Positions 16,137 to 24,805 of a stretch of 39,898 nt of DNA are shown here, piece by piece. The position numbers were made by a program, and so were the translations under genes. Position 1 is the first letter of the stretch; each line of letters opens with the position of its first letter. The DNA is from Burkholderiales bacterium (GTDB taxonomy: Bacteria; Pseudomonadota; Gammaproteobacteria; Burkholderiales; SG8-39), in contig JAHDYJ010000030.1 in assembly GCA_023383795.1 (NCBI GenBank), positions 1-39,898 on the forward strand, written 5' to 3'. The notes beneath the pieces are model-generated. The model was given only the letters and a program-made list of their open reading frames with translations, searched no databases and was not told where the DNA came from.

Positions 16137-16445
16137 ATGAGCGACTACAAGCACCACGTCTTCTTCTGCTGCAACCAGCGCAAGCCGGGCGAGAACTGCT
16201 GCAACGACCGCGGCGCCACGGAGCTCCGCACGTACGCGAAGGACCGCGTGAAGGCGCTCAAGCTGAACGGCAAGGGAAAGGTGCGCATCAACGCCGCCGG
16301 CTGCCTCGACCGCTGCGACGAGGGCCCGGTGATCGTCGTGTACCCCGGGGAAGTCTGGTACACCTACGTCGACAAGCACGACATCGACGAGATCATCGAC
16401 GAGCACCTGGTCCACGGGCGCATCGTGGAGCGTCTGCGGATATGA
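16137..16445 (+). CDS. Thioredoxin-like [2Fe-2S] ferredoxin
   Basis: 102 aa cytoplasmic electron carrier of the thioredoxin-like 2Fe-2S family. Cys11/12, Cys21/22, Cys56 and Cys60 ([14 protein letters not shown] and [12 protein letters not shown]) give the expected ligand spacing, with two extra Cys doubling the first pair. The [11 protein letters not shown] strand and the C-terminal IDEIIDEHL helix are family-typical. The ATG at 16137 follows the TATAAT box closely. The stop overlaps the next gene as ATGA, so it heads a coupled cluster. The redox partner is unknown. Confidence 0.88.
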   Translation: MSDYKHHVFFCCNQRKPGENCCNDRGATELRTYAKDRVKALKLNGKGKVRINAAGCLDRCDEGPVIVVYPGEVWYTYVDKHDIDEIIDEHLVHGRIVERLRI

Positions 16446-17089
16446 CGCGGCCGCCGCAGGAGCGCGCGCTCGTCGCGGGGCCTGCCGGAACGATCGAGAC
16501 GGCGATCGAGCACCCGGCGGTGTTCCCCGCGGACGGCGTATCCGAGGGCGTCCGCGGCATCGCGCTCGTCTGCCATCCGCACCCGCTCTTCGGCGGCACC
16601 ATGGACAACAAGGTGGTCACGACGCTCGCCCGCGCCTTCGTCGAGCTCGGCTGCGTGGCGCTGCGGCCGAACTTCCGCGGCGTCGGCGCCTCCGAGGGGG
16701 CGCACGACCACGGCGAGGGCGAGACCGAGGACATGCTCGCGGTGATCGGGTACGCGCGGGAGCGCTTCGGCGAGGCGCCGCTCGCGCTCGCCGGCTTCTC
16801 GTTCGGCGGCTACGTGCAGACGCGCGTCGCGCAGCGCGCGCCACCGGAGCGCATGGTGCTGGTGGGCGTCGCGGCGGGCGATCTCGGCGAGCGCAGCTAC
16901 GACACCCCCGACGCGCCCGCCGGGACGCTGGTGATCCACGGCGAGCTCGACGAGACCGTGCCGCTCGCCCGCGTGCTCGACTGGGCGCGGCCGCAGGACC
17001 TGCCGGTAGTGGTCATTCCGGGCGCGGACCACTTCTTCCATCGCCGCCTGCATCACATCCGCGACCAGGTGAAGCGCGCATGGCACTAG
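16442..17089 (+). CDS. Alpha/beta hydrolase
   Basis: 215 aa serine hydrolase-fold protein. [19 protein letters not shown] is a diagnostic block of a widespread proteobacterial hydrolase subgroup. The catalytic triad is visible as Ser in GFSFGG, Asp in GELDETVP and His in GADHFF. There is no signal peptide. It overlaps the ferredoxin stop by four bases and the ABC ATPase start by ten, so it belongs to the same transcript. The natural substrate is unknown; a small acyl ester is plausible. Confidence 0.85.
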   Translation: MTRPPQERALVAGPAGTIETAIEHPAVFPADGVSEGVRGIALVCHPHPLFGGTMDNKVVTTLARAFVELGCVALRPNFRGVGASEGAHDHGEGETEDMLAVIGYARERFGEAPLALAGFSFGGYVQTRVAQRAPPERMVLVGVAAGDLGERSYDTPDAPAGTLVIHGELDETVPLARVLDWARPQDLPVVVIPGADHFFHRRLHHIRDQVKRAWH

Positions 17090-18081
17090 CCGACGCCGCG
17101 CGGCGCGCGCCGCCGGACGATCTGCCGCCGCGGGACGCGCCGCGCGCGGCGCCGCGCGAGCTCGCCGCGGAGCCTGCGCTCGCCGTGAGCGACCTGCGCA
17201 AGGCCTACGGCGCGCACCGTGCGGTCGACGGGGTGAGCTTCGCGATCCGGCCCGGCGAGTGCTTCGGGCTGCTCGGGCCGAACGGCGCCGGCAAGACGAC
17301 GACGCTCAAGCTCTGCCTCGGCCTCACCGATCCGGACGGCGGCGAGATCCGCCTCGGCGGGCATCCGGTGCCGGGAGAGGCGCGCGAGGCGCGTGTGCGC
17401 GTCGGGGTGGTGCCGCAGCTCGACAACCTCGATCCCGACTTCACGGTCACCGAGAACCTGCTCGTCTACGGACGCTACTTCGGCCTGTCGAAGCGCGCGA
17501 TCGCCGCGCGCATCCCGGAGCTGCTCGCGTTCGCCGGGCTCGCGGGCCGCGCCGACGCGCGCATCCAGACGCTGTCGGGCGGCATGAAGCGCCGGCTCAC
17601 GCTCGCGCGCGCGCTGGTGAACGACCCGCAGATCCTATTCATGGACGAGCCGACGACCGGCCTCGACCCGCAGGCCCGCCACCTGATCTGGGAGCGGCTG
17701 CGCAAGCTCACCGCGCAGGGCAAGACGATCCTCCTCACCACGCACTTCATGGAGGAGGCCGAGCGGCTGTGCGGGCGGCTAGTCATCATGGACCACGGCC
17801 GGCTGATCGCCGAGGGCAGCCCCCGCGCGCTGATCCAGCAGCACATCGATCCGCACGTCGTCGAGGTGCACGGCGAGGGCGTCGCCGAGTGGGCCGAGCG
17901 CGACGCGCGACGGCTCTGCCGGCGCGTCGAGCGCACCGGCGAGACGGTGTTCTGCTACGACGCGGACGTCGCCCCGCTCCTCGCCGACCTCGAGGCGCGC
18001 AAGGAGCTCCGCTACCTGCACCGCGCGGCGGACCTCGAGGACGTGTTCCTCAAGCTGACCGGACGGGAGCTGCGCGACTGA
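17080..18081 (+). CDS. ABC exporter ATP-binding protein (NodI/DrrA family)
   Basis: 333 aa. Walker [11 protein letters not shown] (residues 67-75), signature LSGGMKRRL, Walker [13 protein letters not shown] and switch His in LLTTHFMEE are all intact. The roughly 30-residue N-terminal extension before the ABC domain and the C-terminal domain of about 80 residues match the NodI group. NodI-NodJ pairs export lipochitooligosaccharides in rhizobia, but close relatives are common in betaproteobacteria without nodulation. No nod genes are nearby, so the cargo is unknown. TGATG overlap with the permease gene. Confidence 0.9.
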   Translation: MALADAARRAPPDDLPPRDAPRAAPRELAAEPALAVSDLRKAYGAHRAVDGVSFAIRPGECFGLLGPNGAGKTTTLKLCLGLTDPDGGEIRLGGHPVPGEAREARVRVGVVPQLDNLDPDFTVTENLLVYGRYFGLSKRAIAARIPELLAFAGLAGRADARIQTLSGGMKRRLTLARALVNDPQILFMDEPTTGLDPQARHLIWERLRKLTAQGKTILLTTHFMEEAERLCGRLVIMDHGRLIAEGSPRALIQQHIDPHVVEVHGEGVAEWAERDARRLCRRVERTGETVFCYDADVAPLLADLEARKELRYLHRAADLEDVFLKLTGRELRD

Positions 18082-18875
18082 TGGACGGGCATACCGCGGC
18101 CCTGCTGCGCCCGCCGGCGCTCTCGCTGCGCTTCTACCCGGTGTGGCGGCGCAACCTGCTCGTGTGGCGCAAGCTCGCCGCGCCGTCGATGCTCGGCAAC
18201 CTCGCCGATCCGATGATCTACATGCTCGGCCTCGGCTACGGCCTCGGCCGCCTGCTGCCCGAGATCGGCGGCATGCCCTACATCACGTTCCTCGCCGCCG
18301 GCACGGTATGCTTCTCGACCATGAACAGCGCGACCTTCGAGACGCTCTACTCGGCGTTCTCGCGCATGCACGTGCAGCGCACCTGGGACGCGATCCTGAA
18401 CGCCCCGGTGACGCTCGACGACGTGGTCACGGCCGAGCTCGCGTGGGCCGCCTCGAAGAGCGTGCTGTCGGGGCTCGCGATCATGGTCGTCGTCTGGGCG
18501 CTCGGACTCTCGACCTCGCCCCTCTCGCTTGCCGTGCTGCTCGTCGTGCCGCTGATCGGGCTCACGTTCGGCGCGCTCGGGCTCGCGGTCACCGCGGTGT
18601 CGCCCTCGTACGACTTCTTCATGTACTACTTCACGCTGTTCATCACGCCGATTGCGATGCTCTCGGGCGTGTTCTTCCCGCTCGAGGAGCTGCCGGCGGC
18701 CTTCCAGACGGCCGCCTGGTGCCTGCCGCTCGCCCACGCGGTCGCGCTGGTGCGCCCGCTCCTGCTCGGCAACGTCCCGACCGACATCGCGCTGCACCTC
18801 GCGGTGCTCGCGGCCTACGCCGCGGCCGGCTTCTACGTCGCGCTGGTGCTCTTCCGCCGGCGGCTGCTGTCCTGA
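18081..18875 (+). CDS. ABC-2 type exporter permease (NodJ family)
   Basis: 264 aa with six TM helices. The start of the fold, FYPVWRRNLLVWRK followed by LGNLADPMIYMLGLGYGLG, and the C-terminal GVFFPLEELPAAFQ before the last helices are NodJ hallmarks. The ATG shares one base with the ATPase stop (TGATG), so the pair is stoichiometrically coupled. The gene ends 16 bp before hemJ. Together with the preceding ATPase it forms a complete exporter. Confidence 0.9.
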   Translation: MDGHTAALLRPPALSLRFYPVWRRNLLVWRKLAAPSMLGNLADPMIYMLGLGYGLGRLLPEIGGMPYITFLAAGTVCFSTMNSATFETLYSAFSRMHVQRTWDAILNAPVTLDDVVTAELAWAASKSVLSGLAIMVVVWALGLSTSPLSLAVLLVVPLIGLTFGALGLAVTAVSPSYDFFMYYFTLFITPIAMLSGVFFPLEELPAAFQTAAWCLPLAHAVALVRPLLLGNVPTDIALHLAVLAAYAAAGFYVALVLFRRRLLS

Positions 18876-18891
18876 GGCGGCGCGCGCGGCC

Positions 18892-19311
18892 ATGCTGTGG
18901 ATCAAGGCGCTGCACATCGTATTCGTGGTGACCTGGTTCGCCGCGCTCTTCTACCTGCCGCGCCTGTTCGTCTACCATGCGATGCTCGAGCCTGCCGACA
19001 CCGCCGGCAACGAGCGATTCAAGGTGATGGAGCGCAAGCTCTATCGCGGCATCATGACGCCGAGCGCGGTCCTCGCGATCGGATTCGGCACCTGGCTCTG
19101 GCTCGGCTACGGCTTCGGCGGCGGCTGGCTGCACGCGAAGCTCGCGGTGGTCGCCGCGCTCGTCGCCTACCACCTGTGGTGCGGTCGGCTGCTCGCCGAC
19201 TTCGCGCGCAACCGCAACAAGAGACGCCACGTGTGGTTCCGGTGGTTCAACGAGGCGCCCGTGCTGCTCCTGCTCGCGGCGGTGATTCTCGCCGTCGTAA
19301 AGCCGTTCTAG
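18892..19311 (+). CDS. hemJ: Protoporphyrinogen IX oxidase HemJ
   Basis: 139 aa integral membrane protein that oxidises protoporphyrinogen IX to protoporphyrin IX, the penultimate haem step in bacteria lacking HemG/HemY. Four TM helices. The N-terminal block ALHIVFVVTWFAALFYLPRL with its conserved His and the FVYHAM motif are nearly invariant in the family. KLAVVAALVAYHLWCG carries the conserved Lys and His. The ATG at 18892 has only weak ribosome-binding sequence, so coupling to the upstream permease is likely. Confidence 0.92.
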   Translation: MLWIKALHIVFVVTWFAALFYLPRLFVYHAMLEPADTAGNERFKVMERKLYRGIMTPSAVLAIGFGTWLWLGYGFGGGWLHAKLAVVAALVAYHLWCGRLLADFARNRNKRRHVWFRWFNEAPVLLLLAAVILAVVKPF

Positions 19312-19319
19312 ACTCCGCG

Positions 19320-20045
19320 ATGGGAAAACGCTTGTCCGATTTCCGCGTGCTGAGCTTCGACTGCTACGGCACGCTCGTCGACTGGGAGACCGGCCTGCGC
19401 GCCGGGCTCGGCCCGCTCGCCGCGCGCGCGGGCCTCGCGCCGGACGCGGACGCGGTGCTCGAGACGTTCGCACGGCACGAGGCGGCGCAGCAGCGGGAAA
19501 CGCCGGCGCTGCGCTATTCCGCGCTGCTCGCTGCCGTCTACCGGCGCGTTGCGGCCGAATGGGGCGTGCCGGCGACCCCGGCGGAGGCCGAGGCCTTCGG
19601 CGCGTCGGTCGGCGACTGGCCGGCGTTCCCCGACACGCCCGGCGCGCTCGCCTACCTCAAGCGGCATTTCAAGCTCGTGATCCTGTCGAACGTCGACCGG
19701 GCGAGCTTCGCGCGCACCAACGCGAGGCTCCGCGTCGCGTTCGACGCGATCCTCACCGCCGAGGACATCGGGTCCTACAAGCCCGACCCCCGCAACTTCG
19801 CGCGCCTGCTCGCCGAGGTCGCCGGCATGGGCGGAAGGGAGGAGCTGCTGCACGTCGCCGAGAGCCTCTATCACGACCACGCGCCGGCCCAGGCCGCCGG
19901 GATCGCCACGGCGTGGATCCACCGGCGCCACGCGCAAGGCGGATTCGGCGCCACGCGCGCGCCGGAGGACATGCCGGCGTACGACTTCCGGTTCCTCAGC
20001 CTCGGCGAGCTCGCCGAAGCCCACCGGCGGGAAGCGCCGCCCTAG
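19320..20045 (+). CDS. HAD-superfamily haloacid dehalogenase type II-like hydrolase
   Basis: 241 aa. Motif I SFDCYGTLVDWE has the nucleophile Asp14. Motif II is VILSNVD, motif III Lys is in GSYKPDPRNF, and motif IV is VAESLYHDHAPA. The block pattern is of type II (L-2) haloacid dehalogenases, but such genes are often annotated from fold alone and many act on phosphates. Nine bases separate it from hemJ. It is the last gene of the plus-strand cluster and converges on the peroxiredoxin gene. Confidence 0.85.
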   Translation: MGKRLSDFRVLSFDCYGTLVDWETGLRAGLGPLAARAGLAPDADAVLETFARHEAAQQRETPALRYSALLAAVYRRVAAEWGVPATPAEAEAFGASVGDWPAFPDTPGALAYLKRHFKLVILSNVDRASFARTNARLRVAFDAILTAEDIGSYKPDPRNFARLLAEVAGMGGREELLHVAESLYHDHAPAQAAGIATAWIHRRHAQGGFGATRAPEDMPAYDFRFLSLGELAEAHRREAPP

Positions 20046-20067
20046 CGCCGACGCGGCGCCTCGCGCG

Positions 20068-20775
20068 CTACCCCTTCGCGCGCCGGCGCCCGGGCCTAGC
20101 GGCCTTGCCGGCGCCCTTCGCACCGGCGCGGCGCAGGTCGGTCTTAGCAAAGTACCAGTCGGTGTACTCGTATCCCGCCTTGGCGCGCGCCGCGGCGTCC
20201 TGCTGCGTCGCCGGCGGCGGGACGATCACCTTGTCGCCCGGGCGCCAGCCCTCGGGCGTCGAGACGCCGTGCGCGTCGCTCGTCTGCAGCGCCGCGAGCA
20301 GGCGCAGGAGCTCGTCGACCGAGCGCCCGTTCGCCATGGGGTAGTAGACCATCGCGCGCACCCTGCCCTCGGGATCGATCAGGAAGGTCGCGCGCACGGC
20401 GGAGGTGTCGCTCGCCCCCGGCTGGATCATCCCGTAGTCGTGCGCCACCTGCATCGAGAGGTCCTCGATGATCGGGAACGGGATCCGGACGCCGAACTTC
20501 TCCTCGATGTTGCGCACCCAGGCGATGTGCGAGTACGTGCTGTCGACCGACAGGCCGAGCAGCTCGCAGCCGAGGGCGCTGAAGCGGTCGTGGGCCCGCG
20601 CGAACGCGACGAATTCGGTGGTGCACACCGGCGTGAAGTCCGCCGGATGCGAGAAGAGCACGAGCCACTTCCCGCGGTAGTCCGCGAGCGAGCGCATGCC
20701 GTGCGTGGTGCGCGCGGTGAAGTCCGGCGCCGGCTCGTTGATGCGCGGCAGCCGCGCCTTCCAGACGTTCTCCAT
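20068..20775 (-). CDS. 1-Cys peroxiredoxin (Prx6 family)
   Basis: 235 aa thiol peroxidase that reduces H2O2 and organic peroxides. Peroxidatic Cys51 lies in HPADFTPVCTTEF; FLIDPEGRVRAMVYYP and GDKVIVPP are Prx6 signatures. The only other Cys is Cys70, and the C-terminal resolving cysteines of archaeal Prx6 are absent, so an external reductant is needed. A Lys/Arg/Ala-rich tail ends the protein. I chose the ATG at 20775 with GGGAGA seven bases upstream, over a TTG two codons earlier. Confidence 0.93.
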   Translation of the reverse strand: MENVWKARLPRINEPAPDFTARTTHGMRSLADYRGKWLVLFSHPADFTPVCTTEFVAFARAHDRFSALGCELLGLSVDSTYSHIAWVRNIEEKFGVRIPFPIIEDLSMQVAHDYGMIQPGASDTSAVRATFLIDPEGRVRAMVYYPMANGRSVDELLRLLAALQTSDAHGVSTPEGWRPGDKVIVPPPATQQDAAARAKAGYEYTDWYFAKTDLRRAGAKGAGKAARPGRRRAKG

Positions 20776-20797
20776 GCCCAATCTCCCTGCCCTCGGC

Positions 20798-21214
20798 TCA
20801 GTCCTTGAATCTGGCGATGATCTCCGGCGGGATGACGCCCGCCCTCAACCCCTCCGGGTCCTTCGGGTCGCGCAGCCCCCACACGCGAACCTCGCGTCCC
20901 TCGACGATGATCCGGCCGCCGTTGTGCACGCGGTGCTCGACGACGAACACCTTGCTGCGCCACTCGCCGATCCAGCTCTCGATCGTGATCCGGTCGCCGA
21001 AGCGCGCCGGCCCCATGAAGCTCGCCGTGGCGTCGACCAGCGCCACGCCGGCCATGTCGTAGTTCGGGAACATCTCCGCCCACGGCAGGCCGCGCGCGCG
21101 GAACATGCGCTCGGTCGACCGGTCGAACCACTCGAAGTAGCGTGGATAGAACACGATGCGCGCCGGGTCGCAGTCGGCGAAGTCGACGACGATCTCGTTG
21201 CGGTGCGGCGTCAT
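20798..21214 (-). CDS. Hotdog-fold acyl-CoA thioesterase (4-hydroxybenzoyl-CoA thioesterase family)
   Basis: About 138 aa. The block VVDFADCDPARIVFYPRYFEWFD carries the catalytic Asp of the Pseudomonas 4HBT type (Asp in DCDPARIVFYP). The remaining strands (VALVDATASFMGPARFGD, VVEHRVHNGG) fit the hotdog domain. Two starts are possible: the ATG at 21214, with no ribosome-binding site, and a GTG at 21259 that would overlap the crotonase gene by 11 bases and has GAGG upstream. The family N-terminus favours the ATG. Substrate unknown; aromatic or branched acyl-CoA is plausible given the neighbours. Confidence 0.85.
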   Translation of the reverse strand: MTPHRNEIVVDFADCDPARIVFYPRYFEWFDRSTERMFRARGLPWAEMFPNYDMAGVALVDATASFMGPARFGDRITIESWIGEWRSKVFVVEHRVHNGGRIIVEGREVRVWGLRDPKDPEGLRAGVIPPEIIARFKD

Positions 21215-21248
21215 GCCGGCGGCGGCGCCGCCGCGGCGCGTGATCGGG

Positions 21249-22031
21249 TCAGACGCCACGGAACCTCGGCGCGCGCTTCTCCTTGAACGCGGCGCGCCCC
21301 TCGGCGTAGTCCGCGCTCGCGTAGCACGCGTCGATCTGCCGCTGCAACGCGTCGAGGTCGCGCGCCGCGGCGTCCTTCAGCACCTCGCGGATCGCGGTCT
21401 TCGCGGTGACGAGCGTGAGCGGCGCGTTCTCGGCGACCATGCGGCAGTAGGCGTCGACCTCGCGGTCGAAGTCGGCGGCCGCGAAGACGCGGCTCACCAA
21501 CCCCATCGCGAGCGCATCGCGCGCGTCGAACTTGCGCGCCGAGAAGAAGATGTCGGCAGCGTTCGCCGCGCCGAGCACGTGGACGAAGCGCCGCATCCCG
21601 ACGAACGAGTAGCCGAGACCGAGCCGCGCGGCCGGCATGCGGAACACCGCGTCGTCGGCGGCGAAGCGCACGTCACAGGCCGCGGCGAGCCCGAGGCCGC
21701 CGCCCATGCAAATGCCGCGGATCTTCGCGACGACCGGCTTCGCGGCGAGCGTCGGCGCGAGGTACGCCGCCTCCACGTTCTGGTTGTAGGCCTCCTGCTC
21801 CTTCGGCGTGGCGCGCGCCTGGTCGAACTGCGATACGTCGGCGCCGGAGACGAACGCCTTGTCGCCGTCGCCGGCGAGCACGACGAGCCGCACTTCCGGG
21901 TCCGCGTCGAGCGAGGCAAGCGCCTCGGGCAGCGCCTTCCACATGTCGTAGGTCATCGCGTTGAAGCGCGCCGGGTTCGAGAACACGACCCACCCGACGG
22001 CGCCCTCGCGGCGCGTTATCAGCTTTGCCAT
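21249..22031 (-). CDS. Crotonase-superfamily protein (annotatable as enoyl-CoA hydratase, but lacking its glutamates)
   Basis: 260 aa with a crotonase fold. Oxyanion-hole blocks FVSGADVSQFD and GICMGGGLGLAAACD are clear. Rat mitochondrial hydratase uses Glu144 in GGGCE and Glu164 in the PE-x-x-LG motif. Here these positions are Gly (GGGLG) and Ala (MPAARLGLGY), so a normal syn-hydration mechanism is unlikely. Another crotonase activity (isomerase, decarboxylase, hydrolase) fits better. ATG at 22031. It is followed closely by the thioesterase and then the peroxiredoxin, presumably one transcript, divergent from the ThDP enzyme operon. Confidence 0.85.
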   Translation of the reverse strand: MAKLITRREGAVGWVVFSNPARFNAMTYDMWKALPEALASLDADPEVRLVVLAGDGDKAFVSGADVSQFDQARATPKEQEAYNQNVEAAYLAPTLAAKPVVAKIRGICMGGGLGLAAACDVRFAADDAVFRMPAARLGLGYSFVGMRRFVHVLGAANAADIFFSARKFDARDALAMGLVSRVFAAADFDREVDAYCRMVAENAPLTLVTAKTAIREVLKDAAARDLDALQRQIDACYASADYAEGRAAFKEKRAPRFRGV

Positions 22032-22096
22032 TGCGTCTCCCGCAGTGTGTCCCGCATGCACGCGCCCGCAGGGCGACCTGCCGCGCCGGGTGCCGC

Positions 22097-22102
22097 TATG
22101 AT
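22097..22102 (+). promoter_or_regulatory. Candidate -10 box of the ThDP enzyme/ABC operon
   Basis: TATGAT (five of six to TATAAT) lies 38 bp before the ThDP-enzyme ATG, in the divergent gap 22032-22139. No convincing -35 is found at the right distance, so an activator may be needed. The GGAGGAG ribosome-binding site follows at 22128-22136. Confidence 0.35.
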
Positions 22103-22139
22103 AGTGGGTGACGGCGCTTCGCGAGCGGAGGAGGAGTCG

Positions 22140-23963
22140 ATGGACGTCGGCAAGGGCCCTGCGGCCCCGGGGATCCTGCACGAGTCGCCGCGGCCGGAAG
22201 ACGGCCCGGGCGCTTCCTGCTGGGGCAGCGACGCGGTCGCCGAGTGCCTCCGCGCGCTCGGGGTGCCGTTTCTCGCGCTGAACCCGGGCGCAAGCTACCG
22301 CGGCCTGCACGACAGCCTGGTCAATCACCTCGGCAACACCGCGCCGCAGATGCTGCTCTGCCTGCACGAGGAGCATGCGGTGGCGATCGCGCACGGCTAC
22401 TACCGCGCAGGCGGACGCATGATGGGCGCGGTGCTGCATTCCAACGTCGGGCTGATGCACGCGACCATGGCGATCTTCAACGCCTGGTGCGACCGCGTGC
22501 CGGTGCTCGTGCTCGGCGCGACCGGCCCGGTCGATGCGGCGAAGCGCCGTCCCTGGATCGACTGGATCCACACCGCGCAGGACCAGGGCGCGCTGGTGCG
22601 CGACTTCACCAAGTGGGACGACCAGCCCGCCTCGGTGCCGGCGGCGCAGGAGTCGCTGCTGCGCGCGGCCCTGATCGCGAACACCGCGCCGCGCGGGCCG
22701 GTGTACGTGTGCCTGGACGCCGCGCTCCAGGAGTCGCGGCTCGACGCGCTGCCGCCGGCGCCGGACCCGGCGCGGTTCGCGCCGCCGCCGCCGGCGCGGC
22801 CGGCGCCGGAGGCGCTTGCACAAGCGGTGCGGCTGCTCGACGGCGCCGCGCGTCCGGTGATCCTCGCCGGGCGCGTCGGTCGAAGCGAAACGGCGTGGGC
22901 GAGCCGCGTCGCGCTCGTCGAGCGGCTCGGCGCGCGCGTGCTCACCGACCTCAAGCAGGCGGCGGCGTTTCCGACCGACCACCCGCTGCACGCCGCGCCC
23001 CCGGCGACGTTCCTGTCGCCCGCGGGTGCGCAAGCGCTGCGCGCCGCCGACGTGATCCTCAGCCTCGACTGGATGGATCTCGCCGGCACGCTGAGGGCGG
23101 CGTTCGGCGCCGGTCCGGTCGCGGCGAGCGTGATCCAGGCGTCGGTCGACCTGCACAGCCATCGCGGCTGGAGCAAGGACCACCAGGGGCTCCCGCCGGT
23201 CGATTGCAGCCTGCTGGCCGAGCCGGACGTCGTGGTGCCGCTGCTCGCCGAGGCCGTGCGGGACCGCGCGTGGCGGCCCGACGCCGCGATGCCGACCAGC
23301 GACGCGGCGCCGCCGGCCGAGCGCGCGCCCGCCGACGGGCTGACGATGGCCGGGCTCGCCGCCGTGCTGAACGACGCGCTCGGCGGCAACGGCGCGTGCA
23401 TCATCCGCGTGCCGCTCGGCTGGAGCGGCGACTACCGCGCGTTCCGCCACCCGCTCGACTACCTCGGCGCCGACGGCGGCGGCGGCATCGGCTCGGGACC
23501 GGGCATGGCAGTGGGCGCCGCGCTCGCGCTGCGCGGATCCGGACGGCTGCCTGTCGCCGTGCTCGGCGACGGCGATTTCCTGATGGGCGTCACCGCGCTG
23601 TGGACCGCGACCCACTACCGGATTCCGGTCCTCGTCGTGGTGGCGAACAATCGCTCGTTCTTCAACGACGAGCTGCACCAGGAGCGCGTCGCGCGCGAGC
23701 GCGGCCGGCCGGTCGAGAACCGCTGGATCGGCCAGCGCATCGCCGATCCGGACGTCGACTGCGCCGGAATGGCCCGTGCGCAGGGCGCGCTCGGGTTCGG
23801 CCCGGTGACCGAGCCGCACGCGCTCGCCGCCGCTTTGCGCGAGGCGATCGACGCCGTGCGCGGCGGCGCCGTGGCGGTGGTCGACGCGCGCGTCGCGGCG
23901 GGCTACCACGGCGCGATGGCATCGGGCATGCTGCGCGGCGCGCAGCAGGCGCCCGGGGCGTAG
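22140..23963 (+). CDS. Thiamine-diphosphate-dependent enzyme, benzoylformate decarboxylase-like
   Basis: 607 aa ThDP enzyme with the pyrimidine-binding, central and pyrophosphate-binding domains. Glu77 (LCLHEEHAVAIAHGY) is the ThDP-activating Glu. His100 in VLHSNVG aligns with catalytic His70 of benzoylformate decarboxylase (LHSAAG) rather than with acetolactate synthase. The Mg/ThDP motif GDGDF ... ANN spans 476-504. This suggests a 2-oxo acid decarboxylase or carboligase. About 60-80 residues longer than BFD, mostly from an N-terminal extension and a Pro/Ala-rich linker (about 205-225). ATG at 22140 with GGAGGAG upstream. First gene of an operon with an ABC importer. Confidence 0.85.
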   Translation: MDVGKGPAAPGILHESPRPEDGPGASCWGSDAVAECLRALGVPFLALNPGASYRGLHDSLVNHLGNTAPQMLLCLHEEHAVAIAHGYYRAGGRMMGAVLHSNVGLMHATMAIFNAWCDRVPVLVLGATGPVDAAKRRPWIDWIHTAQDQGALVRDFTKWDDQPASVPAAQESLLRAALIANTAPRGPVYVCLDAALQESRLDALPPAPDPARFAPPPPARPAPEALAQAVRLLDGAARPVILAGRVGRSETAWASRVALVERLGARVLTDLKQAAAFPTDHPLHAAPPATFLSPAGAQALRAADVILSLDWMDLAGTLRAAFGAGPVAASVIQASVDLHSHRGWSKDHQGLPPVDCSLLAEPDVVVPLLAEAVRDRAWRPDAAMPTSDAAPPAERAPADGLTMAGLAAVLNDALGGNGACIIRVPLGWSGDYRAFRHPLDYLGADGGGGIGSGPGMAVGAALALRGSGRLPVAVLGDGDFLMGVTALWTATHYRIPVLVVVANNRSFFNDELHQERVARERGRPVENRWIGQRIADPDVDCAGMARAQGALGFGPVTEPHALAAALREAIDAVRGGAVAVVDARVAAGYHGAMASGMLRGAQQAPGA

Positions 23964-23976
23964 CCGCCCGCGCGCG

Positions 23977-24774
23977 ATGCTCACGGTCGAGAACGTCGGC
24001 AAGCGGTTCACGACCCCGGAGGGGACGCTCGTCGCGCTCGACGGCATCGCGCTCGAGGTCCCGAGGGGCCGCTTCGTCGCCCTGATCGGGCCGAGCGGCT
24101 GCGGCAAGTCGACGCTCTTCAACATCGTCGGCGGGCTGGTCGACGGCTACGACGGGCGCGTCCTGATCGACGGCCGACCGATCGACGGCACGCATCACGA
24201 CGTCGGCATGGTGTTCCAGGAGGAGTCGACGTTCCCGTGGCTGACCACGATCGAGAACGTCGCGTTCCCGCTCGCGGTCGGCGGGGTGCCGAAGGCCGAG
24301 CGCCTCGACCGTGCCCGCGCGCTCCTGCGCCTGGTCGGGCTGGACGGCTTCGAGCACCGTTACCCGGCCGAGCTCTCGGGCGGCATGCGCCAGCGCACCG
24401 CGATCGCGCGCACGCTCGCGTTCGAGCCGAAGCTCCTGCTGATGGACGAGCCGTTCGGCGCGCTCGACGAGCAGACGCGGCTCCTGCTCGGCGACCAGGT
24501 GCTGCGGATCCATCGCGAGCTCGAGCAGACGACGCTCCTCATCACCCACAGCATCACCGAGGCGGTGCAGCTCGCCGACCAGGTCGTCGTGATGACCTAC
24601 CGCCCCGGCCGCGTCAAGCGCGTCGTCGACGTCGACCTGCCGCGGCCGCGCACCTCCGAGATCGTCTCGAGCCCGGAGTTCGGCCGGCTGGTGGCCTCGA
24701 TCTGGAACGACCTGCGCGAGGAGGCCTCGCGCGGCATGAAGGACGCCGAGTCGCACGCGCTTGCCGGACACTGA
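23977..24774 (+). CDS. ABC importer ATP-binding protein (SsuB/TauB/NrtD family)
   Basis: 265 aa. Walker A GPSGCGKST (38-46), Q-loop VFQEESTFPWLT, signature LSGGMRQRTAIARTL, Walker B LLLMDEPFGALDEQTR and switch His in LLITHSITEA are intact. The sequence around the Q-loop (FPWLTTIENV) is typical of nitrate/sulfonate/taurine-type ATPases. It starts 13 bases after the ThDP enzyme. Energises import with the binding protein and two permeases that follow. Confidence 0.93.
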   Translation: MLTVENVGKRFTTPEGTLVALDGIALEVPRGRFVALIGPSGCGKSTLFNIVGGLVDGYDGRVLIDGRPIDGTHHDVGMVFQEESTFPWLTTIENVAFPLAVGGVPKAERLDRARALLRLVGLDGFEHRYPAELSGGMRQRTAIARTLAFEPKLLLMDEPFGALDEQTRLLLGDQVLRIHRELEQTTLLITHSITEAVQLADQVVVMTYRPGRVKRVVDVDLPRPRTSEIVSSPEFGRLVASIWNDLREEASRGMKDAESHALAGH

Positions 24775-24805
24775 GTTTCGCAGCCCCTTCAAGGAGGAGA
24801 AGACG

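Noticed and set aside
17080..18875. Nodulation locus suggested by NodI/NodJ similarity
   Set aside because: No nodABC or nod box nearby; NodIJ-like exporters are widespread in non-nodulating betaproteobacteria.
21156..22139. In-frame upstream extension of the ThDP enzyme
   Set aside because: Runs antisense through the thioesterase and crotonase genes, has no family similarity, and the ATG at 22140 has a strong ribosome-binding site.
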